Assembly: GCF_032337115.1 (NCBI RefSeq)
Contig: NZ_JAVXZY010000019.1
Location: 1-12,731 of the forward strand
Length of the DNA stretch: 12,731 nt
From: Roseateles_C aquae
GTDB taxonomy: Bacteria > Pseudomonadota > Gammaproteobacteria > Burkholderiales > Burkholderiaceae_C
Direction of reading: 5' to 3'
The notes beneath the pieces are model-generated. The model was not told the origin of the DNA. It saw nothing but the letters and a program-made list of their open reading frames with translations, and ran no database searches. The position numbers and the translations under genes are program-made. This document shows positions 1 through 9,500 of this stretch, piece by piece. How positions within the stretch are numbered: the stretch's first letter is position 1; each line of letters starts with the position of its first letter.

Positions 1-423
1 GTGGCGGCACGTGCGTACGAGGCGCCGCAGGGCGAGGTCGAGCAGACGCTGGCAGCGATCTGGGGCGAGTTGCTCAAGCTGCAGCGCATCGGCCGTCGCG
101 ACAACTTCTTCGAGCTCGGCGGCTCCTCGCTGCTGGCCACGCAGGTGATGCTGCAAATGCGCAAAGCCTTCGAGATCGACATGCCGCTGATCCAGCTTTT
201 CCAGACGCCGGTGCTTTCCGACCTGGCCGAGCTTGTCGTGACCGCCGTGGTCCAGCGTTTCGAAAGCAGCGATGTCGAGGCGCTCAGCGCTGAACTTGGC
301 GATCTGAGCGAAGACGAAATCGAAGCCTTGCTACAGCAGGAACGTGCACTGGCGCAGCAGGGTCGGGATGCCGACACCCGCGACACCCCCACATCAAACG
401 ACGCGTCGCTGAACGCCAAGTGA
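1..423 (+). CDS. Nonribosomal peptide synthetase, C-terminal end (5' partial)
   Basis: This is the last 140 codons of an NRPS whose beginning lies before the window. It ends at TGA 421-423. The leading GTG is an internal Val, not a start: the first residues match the A-to-T linker seen later in the window (EAPQGEVEQ recurs at 9919). Residues about 7-80 form a carrier domain with the core LGGSSLLATQ. The phosphopantetheine-bearing Ser is residue 43 (bases 127-129). The last roughly 60 residues carry no catalytic domain. They form an acidic helix-prone stretch (LSEDEIEALLQQ) and a polar end, as expected of a docking tail. No thioesterase follows, so this protein is not the chain terminator and should pass its intermediate to the next protein. 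The next gene starts 27 bases downstream in the same orientation, implying one operon. The NRPS assignment is very secure; the number of upstream modules is unknown. Confidence 0.95.
   Translation: MAARAYEAPQGEVEQTLAAIWGELLKLQRIGRRDNFFELGGSSLLATQVMLQMRKAFEIDMPLIQLFQTPVLSDLAELVVTAVVQRFESSDVEALSAELGDLSEDEIEALLQQERALAQQGRDADTRDTPTSNDASLNAK
19..240 (+). other. Carrier (T/PCP) domain T0 of the upstream NRPS
   Basis: Peptidyl carrier domain that tethers the growing chain through phosphopantetheine. It runs from EAPQGEVEQ to the helix ending LAELVV. The Ppant attachment Ser is at 127-129 in LGGSSLL. The residue before it is Ser, where T1-T3 in this window have His (LGGHSL). The surrounding helices (ATQVMLQMRKAF, PLIQLFQTPVLSDLAE) are standard for the family. 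As the terminal domain of its protein it must donate across a protein junction to C1. Confidence 0.93.
265..420 (+). other. Putative C-terminal docking tail of the upstream NRPS
   Basis: After the T domain the protein carries about 50 residues with no catalytic motif. An acidic amphipathic-looking helix (SSDVEALSAELGDLSEDEIE and following ALLQQERALAQQ) is followed by a Thr/Asp/Asn-rich polar end. NRPS proteins that hand their intermediate to a partner often end in a short helix of this kind (communication or docking element). The position, directly before a second NRPS gene, fits. The docking role is inferred from place and composition, not from a recognised conserved sequence. Confidence 0.5.
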
Positions 424-435
424 AGCAGTAAGAAC

Positions 436-441
436 GAGAGA
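436..441 (+). promoter_or_regulatory. Likely ribosome binding site for the second NRPS gene
   Basis: The purine run GAGAGA lies about 9-10 bases before ATG 451 within the 27-base gap between the genes. In-frame stops at 421 (TGA) and 442 (TAA) mean that ATG 451 is the first possible ATG of this frame, so site and start support each other. No promoter-like sequence or terminator hairpin fits in so short a gap, so the two genes are probably co-transcribed. Confidence 0.6.
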
Positions 442-450
442 TAACTAGAA

Positions 451-597
451 ATGACAACGCAGCTCCCCCAGGACACAGCGAAGAATCTGACCACGCTGCA
501 GCGTGAACTGCTGATGCTCAGACTCAAGCGAACGGCCAAGGCACAGGCATCGAATGTCGAGGCCCTCGCAACGATTCCATCGGCAGACCGTGGGCAG
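451..597 (+). other. N-terminal helical leader / putative acceptor docking segment
   Basis: The 49 residues before the C1 core include a Leu- and Arg/Lys-rich stretch (TTLQRELLMLRLKRTAKAQ, residues 14-32) likely to form a basic helix. It could pair with the acidic tail of the upstream protein. The opposite charge of the two ends is visible in the sequence. The docking function is inference; in many NRPSs a helix here is simply the lead-in to the first C domain. Confidence 0.45.
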
Positions 598-3500
598 CCC
601 ATGCCACTGTCCTGGGCCCAGCAGCGGCTGTGGTTCCTGGCTCAGCTCGATGCGGCGGCGGGTGCGGCTTACCGGATGCCTGCGGCGTTACGCCTGCGCG
701 GCAAGCTCGATCGAGCGGCGCTCAAGGCCACGCTCGATCGAATCGTTGCGCGCCACGAGAACCTGCGTACACACTTCATCGAGCGTGGCGGTGAGGCCGT
801 GCAAGTGATCGCGGCTGACGATCTCGGCTTTGCGCTGGACGAGCTTGAACTTGCGGCTGGCTCTGGAGAGGATCTGGCCCGGCATCGGGAGGCGTTCTTC
901 GCGCGCGGCTTCGATCTCGCGGCGGGGCCGCTGATCCGCGGCTGCCTGATCCGCATCGCCGATGACGAGCATGTGCTTCTGGTCGATCAGCATCACATCG
1001 TCACCGATGGCTGGTCGCTCGGCGTCTTCATGCGTGAAGTGGGGCAGCTGTATGCAGCATTCAGCCAGGGCTTGCCTGATCCCTTGCCGCCATTGGCGAT
1101 TCAGTATGCGGATTACGCGGCCTGGCAACGTGCCTGGCTGCAGGGCAAGCGCCTGCAGACGCAGCTCGACTACTGGCGCGAGCGCCTCGCTGGCGCACCG
1201 GAACTGCTGGCGCTGCCGACAGACCGGCCGAGGCCGGCGCAGCAGAGCTATGCCGGTGCGGCGCTGGCGTTCGAGTTCGACGCTGGGCTGAGCGCGGAGC
1301 TCAAGGTATTGGCGAACCGGCATGGTGCGACGCTGTACATGGTGCTGCTGGCGGGCTGGGCGGTGCTGATGGCGCGGTTGTCGGGGCAGGAAGATGTGGT
1401 GATCGGCAGCCCGATTGCGAACCGCCAGCGCGGCGAAGTGGAAGGGCTGATCGGTTTCTTCGCGAACACCTTGGCGATGCGGGTGAAGGCGAGTGCCGAA
1501 CTCGATGTGCAAGCGCTGTTGGCGGCGGTCAAGCGGGACACGCTGGACGCCTATGCGCATCAGGATCTGCCCTTTGAGCAGGTGGTTGATGCCGTCAAGC
1601 CGCAGCGCAGCCTCGGCCACAGCCCGCTGTTCCAAACCGTGCTGACACTCAATAATGCGCCCGGCGGCGGCAGCGCACCGAGCATCGCAGGCCTGCGCCT
1701 GGAGAGCCTCGATCTGGCGCATACCAGCGCGCATTTTGATCTGTCTGTGTCACTCGGCGAGGCCGCGGCAGACGCGACACTGGCCGGGACGCTGGAGTAC
1801 GCGACGGACCTGTTCGACGAGGCGACGGTGAGACGCTGGATCGGCATGTACGAGCGAGTGCTGAGGGGGATGGTTGGGGAGGCTGGAGAGCGAGTGGGGG
1901 CGATAGCGCTGCTCGACGAAGGCGAGCGCCAGCTGGTGCTGGAGCGGTTCAACGACACGGCGGTGGCGTACGCGGGCAGGCAGGCGCAGGGGACGATACA
2001 CGGGCTGGTGCAAGCGTGGGCGCGTGAGCGCGGCGAGGCGCTGGCGGTGGTGTTCGAGGGGCAGGGGCTGAGCTATGCGCAGCTCAACGAGAGAGCCAAC
2101 CGACTGGCGCATGTGCTGATCGAAGCCGGCGTGCGCCCGGACGATCGGGTTGCGATCTGCCTGGAGCGAGGGCTGTGGCAGATCGTTGCGCAGCTGGCGG
2201 TGCTCAAGGCCGGTGGCGGCTATGTGCCGCTGGACGCCCACTACCCGGCCGAGCGGCTGGCATTCATCTGCACGGACTGCGAGCCCAAGCTGCTGCTGAC
2301 GCAGCAGACGCTGCTGGCGTCGGTAGAGGGCTGGCGCCCGCAGACGCTGGGCTGCCTGGCGATAGATACGCCGGAGGCGATGCAAGGCCTGCAAGCCAGG
2401 CCGGCGCAAGACCCCGAGGTGGCGGAGCTCGGGCCGCGGCATCTGGCCTATGTGATCTACACCTCAGGCTCGACCGGTACCCCCAAGGGCGTGATGGTGG
2501 AGCACCGCAATGTGCTGCGCCTGGTGCACCACAGCAGCTTCGCGCCGCTGACCCCCGAAGACTGCGTCGCCCACGGAGCCAGCGTGGCCTTTGACGCGGC
2601 GACGTGGGAAGTCTGGGCAGCGCTGAGCAGCGGAGCGCGCGTGCTGGCGCTGTCGCATGAGACGATGCTGGATCCGGCGCGGCTCAGCGCGGCGCTGATC
2701 GAAGGCGGGGCGAGCGCGATGTGGCTGACGGCGGGGCTGTTCAACCAGTATGTCGATGCGCTGCAAGCTGCGTTCGCGCAACTGCGCTACCTGCTGATCG
2801 GGGGCGATGTGCTGGATGTGAGCGTGGTGCGGCGGCTGCTGGCGCGCCAGCAGCGGCCGGCGCAGCTGATCAACGGCTACGGACCGACCGAGACGACGAC
2901 GTTTGCGAGCACGCACGCCATCAGCTGGAGCGACGCCCAGCAACGCAGCATCCCGATCGGCAAGCCCATCGCGAACACGCAGATCTACATCCTTGATGCG
3001 CAGCGCGAGCCGGTGCCACTGGGCGTGGCGGGTGAGCTCTACATCGGCGGGGACGGCGTGGCGCGCGGCTACCTCAAGCGCGACGAGCTGACGGCCGAGC
3101 GCTTTGTTGCCGACCCGTTCAGCACCGAACCCGCAGCGCGGCTGTACAAGACCGGAGACCTCGGACGCTGGAGGTCTGACGGGACGATCGAGTACCTGGG
3201 ACGCAACGACTTCCAGGTCAAGATCCGGGGCTTCCGGATCGAACTTGGGGAAATCGAGAGCCGGCTGGCGGGTTGCGCGGGCGTGCGCGAGGCGGTGGTG
3301 CTGGCCCGGGGCGATGAGGGGCAGGAGAAGCGGCTGGTGGCCTATGTGGTGGCGCAAGCGACGCAGCCGTGCGAGCTGGACATTGCAGCGCTGCGCGGCA
3401 CGCTGTCGCGCGAGCTGCCGCAGTACATGGTGCCCAGCGCCTTCGTGGTGCTGGAGGCCTTGCCGCTGACGGCCAACGGCAAGCTGGACCGGGCAGCGCT

Positions 3501-6500
3501 GCCGGCGCCGGATGCGTCGGCCGTGGTGGCGCGCGAGTACGAGGCGCCGCAAGGCGAGCTGGAAGCGGCGATTGCGCAGATCTGGGCAGAGCTGCTCAAG
3601 CTTGAGCGAGTGGGGCGGCGGGATCACTTCTTCGAGCTGGGCGGGCATTCGCTGCTGGCGGTGCAGCTGAACTCGCGGCTGCGCGAGCAGCTGGGCGTGG
3701 AAGTGGCGCTGCGCACCTTGTTCGCGCAGCCGGTACTGGCGGACTTTGCGGAACAGGTGGGACAGGCGGCCCCGGTAGGAGCGAGCGAACAAGGCGTGAT
3801 CGCGCGCGCTGATCGCGCTCAAGCCCTGCCCCTGTCGTGGGCGCAGCAGCGGCTGTGGTTCCTGGTCCAGCTCGACCCGGCGGCCAGTGCCGCATACCAC
3901 ATGCCGGCAGCGCTGCGGCTGCAAGGCAAGCTCGACCGGGCGGCGCTCCAGGCCACGCTGGACCGCATCGTGCAGCGCCACGAGAGCCTGCGCACGCGCT
4001 TCGTCGCCCAAGCCGGGCAGGCGCTGCAGCTGATCGACGCTGAAGCGAGCTTTGCCCTGGAAGTGCGGGAGGCGCTGGATCTGCCGGCGCAGCAACGCGC
4101 CTTCTTTGCGCAAGGCTTTGACTTCGCCAGCGGGCCCCTGATCCGGGGACAGCTGCTGCGAGTGGCAGAAGAAGAACACGTGCTGCTGATTGACCAGCAC
4201 CACATCATCACCGACGGCTGGTCGGTGGGCGTGCTCGTGCGCGAGGTGAGCGAACTCTATGCGGCCTTCAGCCAGGGGCGCAGCGATCCGCTGCCCGAGC
4301 TGGCGATCCAGTACGCGGACTATGCGGTGTGGCAGCGCCAGTGGCTGCAGGGCGAGCGCCTGCAGCAGCAGCTGGACTACTGGCGAGCACGCCTGAGCGG
4401 AGCGCCCGAGCTGCTGGCCCTGCCGACCGATCGGCCGCGGCCGGCGCTGCAAAGCTACTCTGGCACGACGAAGGGCTTTGCGCTGGATGCGCAGCTGACG
4501 GGAGCGCTCAAGCTGCTGAGCCAGCGCCACGGGACAACGCTGTTCATGACGCTGCTGGCGGGCTGGGCGGTGCTGATGGCGAGGCTGTCGGGGCAGGACG
4601 ATGTGGTGATAGGCAGCCCGATCGCGGGACGCCAGCGAGGTGAGCTCGAAGGCCTGATCGGGTTCTTTGCCAACACGCTGGCGCTGCGAGTGAGCCTTGC
4701 CCAGGGCATGGACGTAGCGGGGCTGCTCAGCGCGGTCAAGCAAGACACGCTGGATGCGTATGCGCATCAGGATCTGCCGTTTGAGCAGGTCGTCGATGCG
4801 CTCAAGCCGCAGCGCAGCCTGGCCCACAGCCCGCTGTTCCAGACCATGCTGACGCTGAACAACCGCGGCCTGGACGCTGACGGCCTGACCCTGCAGGGGC
4901 TCAACCTGGCTGAGCGGCTTGACACGGGCGCATCGAGTTCGACGCAGTTCGACTTGGCGCTGTCGATCAGCGAGCGAGAGGAGTCCATCACCGCGTCGCT
5001 GGTCTACGCGAATGCGCTGTTTGATGCCGCGACAATTGAGCGTTGGCTTGGTGCCTATGAGCGCGTTTTGCGCGCCTTTGTGCACGATGCGCGAGCGGCG
5101 ATCCATCGCATCGATATTGTCGGCGCCGAGGAACGCCGTTTGCTGCTCGAAGGCTTCAATGCGAGCGGGCGCGTCTACCAGGAGCGCGGCTCGGTGTTGC
5201 GGCTGTTTGACGCTCAGGTGCGTGATCGCGGCGATGCAATCGCGCTGCGCGCCGTCGCAGTCGGTGTTCAGCAGCTCAGCTACGCGCAGCTCGATGCCCG
5301 CGCGAACCGCCTGGCACACGCACTGATCGCACACGGTGTGCGCGTCGACGACCGCGTGGCGATTTGCATGGAGCGTGGCATCAACCAGGTGGTCGCCCAG
5401 CTCGCGGTGTTGAAGTCTGGTGCTGGCTATGTGCCGCTGGACGCCCGTCATCCCGCAGCACGCCTGGGCTTCATGATCTCGGACAGCCAGCCGGTGCTGC
5501 TGCTCACCGAGTGCGCGCTTGAAGCCATGCTGACGGCCTGCTGCCAAGGAGTACCGTGCCTGCTCGTCGATGCACCCGGCGCGTTTGACGCGCGACCGGA
5601 CCACAGTCCTGTACCGCAGGAGTTGAGCGCTTCGAGTCTGGCCTATGTGATTTACACCTCGGGGTCGACCGGCGAGCCCAAGGGTGTGCTGAATACCCAT
5701 GGCGGTCTGGCCAATCTTGCGCAGGCACAGATCGAGTTGTTCGCTGTCGGCCCAAACAGCCGCGTGCTGCAGTTCGCCTCGACAAGCTTCGATGCGAGCG
5801 TGTCCGAGCTGGTGATGGCCTTGTGTGCCGGTGCGACGCTGGTCATCGCCGCACAGGAACAGCTCATGCCCGGCGCACCGCTGCTGACACTGCTGCGGGA
5901 GCAGGAGGTCACCCACGCAACCCTGCCGTCATCGGCCGTCATGGTGTTTCCTGATGATGCCGAACTGCCGCTCGAGTGCCTGGTGATGGCCGGGGAGGCC
6001 TGTCCGCCTCAGCTTGCGCGGCGTTGGGCGCGACGCCTGGCGGTATTCAACGCCTATGGGCCAAGCGAGGCCACCGTTTGCGCCAGTGCCTGGCGCTGCA
6101 CCGGCGACGAGCTCGACACCGTGCCCATCGGTGCGCCGATTGCCAATGTGCGTATCTACATCCTTGATGCGCAGCGCGAGCCGGTGCCACTGGGCGTGGC
6201 GGGTGAGCTCTACATCGGCGGGGACGGCGTGGCGCGCGGCTACCTCAAGCGCGACGAGCTGACGGCCGAGCGCTTTGTTGCCGACCCGTTCAGCACCGAA
6301 CCCGCAGCGCGGTTGTACAAGACCGGAGACCTCGGACGCTGGAGGTCTGACGGGACGATCGAGTACCTGGGACGCAACGACTTCCAGGTCAAGATCCGGG
6401 GCTTCCGGATCGAACTTGGGGAAATCGAGAGCCGGCTGGCGGGCTGCGCGGGCGTGCGCGAGGCGGTGGTGCTGGCCCGGGGCGATGAGGGGCAGGAGAA

Positions 6501-9500
6501 GCGGCTGGTGGCCTATGTGGTGGCGCAAGCGACGCAGCCGGGCGAGCTGGACATTGCAGCGCTGCGCGGCACGCTGTCGCGCGAGCTGCCGCAGTACATG
6601 GTGCCCAGCGCCTTCGTGGTGCTGGAGGCCTTGCCGCTGACGGCCAACGGCAAGCTGGACCGGGCAGCGCTGCCGGCGCCGGATGCGTCGGCCGTGGTGG
6701 CGCGCGAGTACGAGGCGCCGCAAGGCGAGCTGGAAGCGGCGATTGCGCAGATCTGGGCAGAGCTGCTCAAGCTTGAGCGAGTGGGGCGGCGGGATCACTT
6801 CTTCGAGCTGGGCGGGCATTCGCTGCTGGCGGTGCAGCTGAACTCGCGGCTGCGCGAGCAGCTGGGCGTGGAAGTGGCGCTGCGCACGCTGTTCGAGCAG
6901 CCGGTGCTGATGGCTTTCGCGGCGCAGGTGGCTGGTGCAGAGCGCGGCTGGCTGGATCTGATTCAGCCGGTTGATCGGGCACAAGACTTGCCCCTGTCAT
7001 GGGCGCAGCAACGGCTGTGGTTCCTGGCCCAGCTCGATGGTGCCGCAAGCTCGGCATACAACATGCCCGCGGCCTTGCGGCTGCAGGGGCCCCTGGATTC
7101 CGCGGCACTCAAGGCGACGCTTGACCGCATCGTTGCCCGTCACGAAATCTTGCGCACGCGCTTCCTGCAGCGTGGCGGCGAGGCAGTCCAAGTGATCGAC
7201 CGTTCCGAGGCTGGCTTCGCACTCGCCGAGCGGGATCTGCGGGCCCTGCAGGGGCATGAGCTGGACGCCGCCGTCCAGCGTCTCTCGCTCGATCACGGCG
7301 CCTCGGCATTTGACCTGGCTGGCGGCCCGCTGATCCATGGCCTGTTGCTCAAGCTCGCAGATGAGGAGCACGTGCTCCTGATCAACCAGCACCACATCAT
7401 CTCCGATGGTTGGTCGGTGGGGGTGCTGGTGCGCGAGGTCGGCGAGCTCTACGCGGCCTTCAGCCAGGGGCGGGTCGATCCGCTGCCCGAGCTGGCGATC
7501 CAGTACGCGGACTATGCGGTGTGGCAGCGCCAGTGGCTGCAGGGTGAGCGCCTGCAGCGGCAGCTTGACTACTGGCGAACTCGCCTGAGCGGAGCGCCCG
7601 AGCTGCTGGCCCTGCCGACCGATCGGCCGCGGCCGGCACGACAGAGCTATGCCGGTGCGTCGATCGCCATGGAACTCGACGCGCCGACGACGCAGGGCTT
7701 GAGGTCGCTCAGCCATCGCCACGGCACGACCTTGTACATGACGCTGCTGGCGGGCTGGGCGGTGCTGATGGCGCGGCTGTCGGGGCAGGACGATGTCGTG
7801 ATCGGCAGTCCGATCGCCAATCGCCAGCATGGCCAGCTCGAAGGCCTGATCGGCTTCTTTGCCAACACGCTGGCGCTGCGTGTCGAGTTTGGCGAACAAG
7901 CTGATCCGAGCGTTGCCGAGTTGCTCGCTATGGTCAGGCGCAACACGCTGGATGCCTATGCGCACCAGGATCTGCCGTTTGAGCAGGTCGTCGATGCGCT
8001 CAAGCCGCAGCGCAGCCTGGCCCACAGCCCGCTGTTCCAGACCCTGCTGACACTGGACTCCAGCGGCACGAACGAGCACTGGGAGCTGGCAGGACTGGCG
8101 CTTTCGCGTATCGATCCACCGCTGCGCACCGCGCAGTTCGATCTGAGTCTTTCCGCCATCGACAAGGCGCAGACCCTGCATTTCGATCTGCTTTACGCGA
8201 CCGATCTTTTTGACGATGTGACGATGCGGCGCTGGCTGGCCTGCTTCGCCACTGTGCTTGCCGCCATGGCTGCTGATGATGGGGCGCGAGTCAGCCAGCT
8301 GCGTTTGCTTGATGCGCCGCAGCAACAAGCGTTGCTGCAGGCGGCCTTCGGCAACTATCGCGAGTTCCCGAGCGAGCGCCTGATTCACGAGCTCGTCGCT
8401 GGCCAGGCGGCTGTACGCCCCGATGCGACGGCGCTGGTGTTCGAATCGCGGCGCCTGAGCTATCGCGAGCTGGACGAGGGCGCAAACCAGGTCGCGCATC
8501 GGCTGCTCGCTCTGGGTGTGCGTGCCCACGACCGTGTTGCGGTGTGCATGAACCGCGGTATCGAACTCGTTGTCGGGCTGTTGGCAGTGCTGAAGTGTGG
8601 TGCTGCCTATGTGCCGCTGGATCCGGTTCATCCGGCCGATCGGCTGGCGATGATGCTCGACGACAGCAGCCCCACCGCGCTGTTGACGCAGCAAGACCTG
8701 CAAGGGGCGCTGCCGGATCGAGCGCTGGCGCAGCTTCTGCTCGATGATCTGCATGCTTTTGCCGATCTGCCGCGCACCGCGCCCGAGATCGTGCTCGGCG
8801 GCGACGCCCTCGCTTACATCATCTACACCTCGGGATCAACCGGGCGGCCCAAGGGTGTGATGGTCGAGCACCGCCAGGTGGCACGGCTGCTGACGGCCAC
8901 TGACCCCTGGTTCCGCTTTGGCGCGCAAGACGTCTGGACCCTGTTCCATTCCTACGCCTTCGACTTCACGGTTTGGGAGATCTGGGGCTCCTTGGGTTTC
9001 GGTGGTCGACTCGTCGTCGTGCCCAGCCTCTGTGCGCGCTCCGCCGATGACTTCTACGAACTGCTGTGTCGTGAGCATGTGACGGTGCTCAATCAGACGC
9101 CGAGTGCCTTCCGGCAGTTGATAGCGGCACAGGCGCGCAGCAGCAGCGAACACCAGCTGCGCGAGGTGATCTTTGGTGGCGAAGCGCTTGACTTCAGCAG
9201 TCTGCGCCCGTGGGTGCGTCGAAACCCGCTGGCTCGGACCCGGCTGGTCAATATGTACGGCATCACCGAGACCACGGTGCACGTGACTTTCCACGTCTTG
9301 GATCAGACCGACATCGAGCTCGGCAGCAGCAGCGTGATCGGTGTGCCAATACCCGACCTGCGGCTCTACATCCTTGATCGCCATCTTCAGCCGGTGCCCT
9401 TTGGCGTGGTGGGTGAAATGTATGTCGGTGGGGCGGGTGTGGCGCGTGGCTATCTGAACCGCGACGCGCTGACCGCGGAACGTTTCCTGCACGATCCCTT

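Noticed and set aside
1..3. GTG at the first base as a gene start
   Set aside because: The following residues match the internal A-to-T linker of other modules, so the gene starts before the window.
421..453. Possibility that the two NRPS genes are one gene broken by a stop mutation
   Set aside because: Both are in the same frame, but two stops (421 and 442), a purine-rich ribosome site, a good ATG and docking-like protein ends point to a true gene boundary.
2175..2594. Short plus-strand open frames in the other two frames, such as this one
   Set aside because: They overlap a complete, motif-rich NRPS reading in frame 1 and have low-complexity Ala/Arg/Gly composition.
2464..5916. Very long open frame of 1,150 codons on the minus strand
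   Set aside because: It lies opposite the NRPS codons in GC-rich DNA where stops are rare. Its Arg/Gln/His-rich protein has no recognisable domain, and parts of it repeat only because the sense-strand modules repeat.
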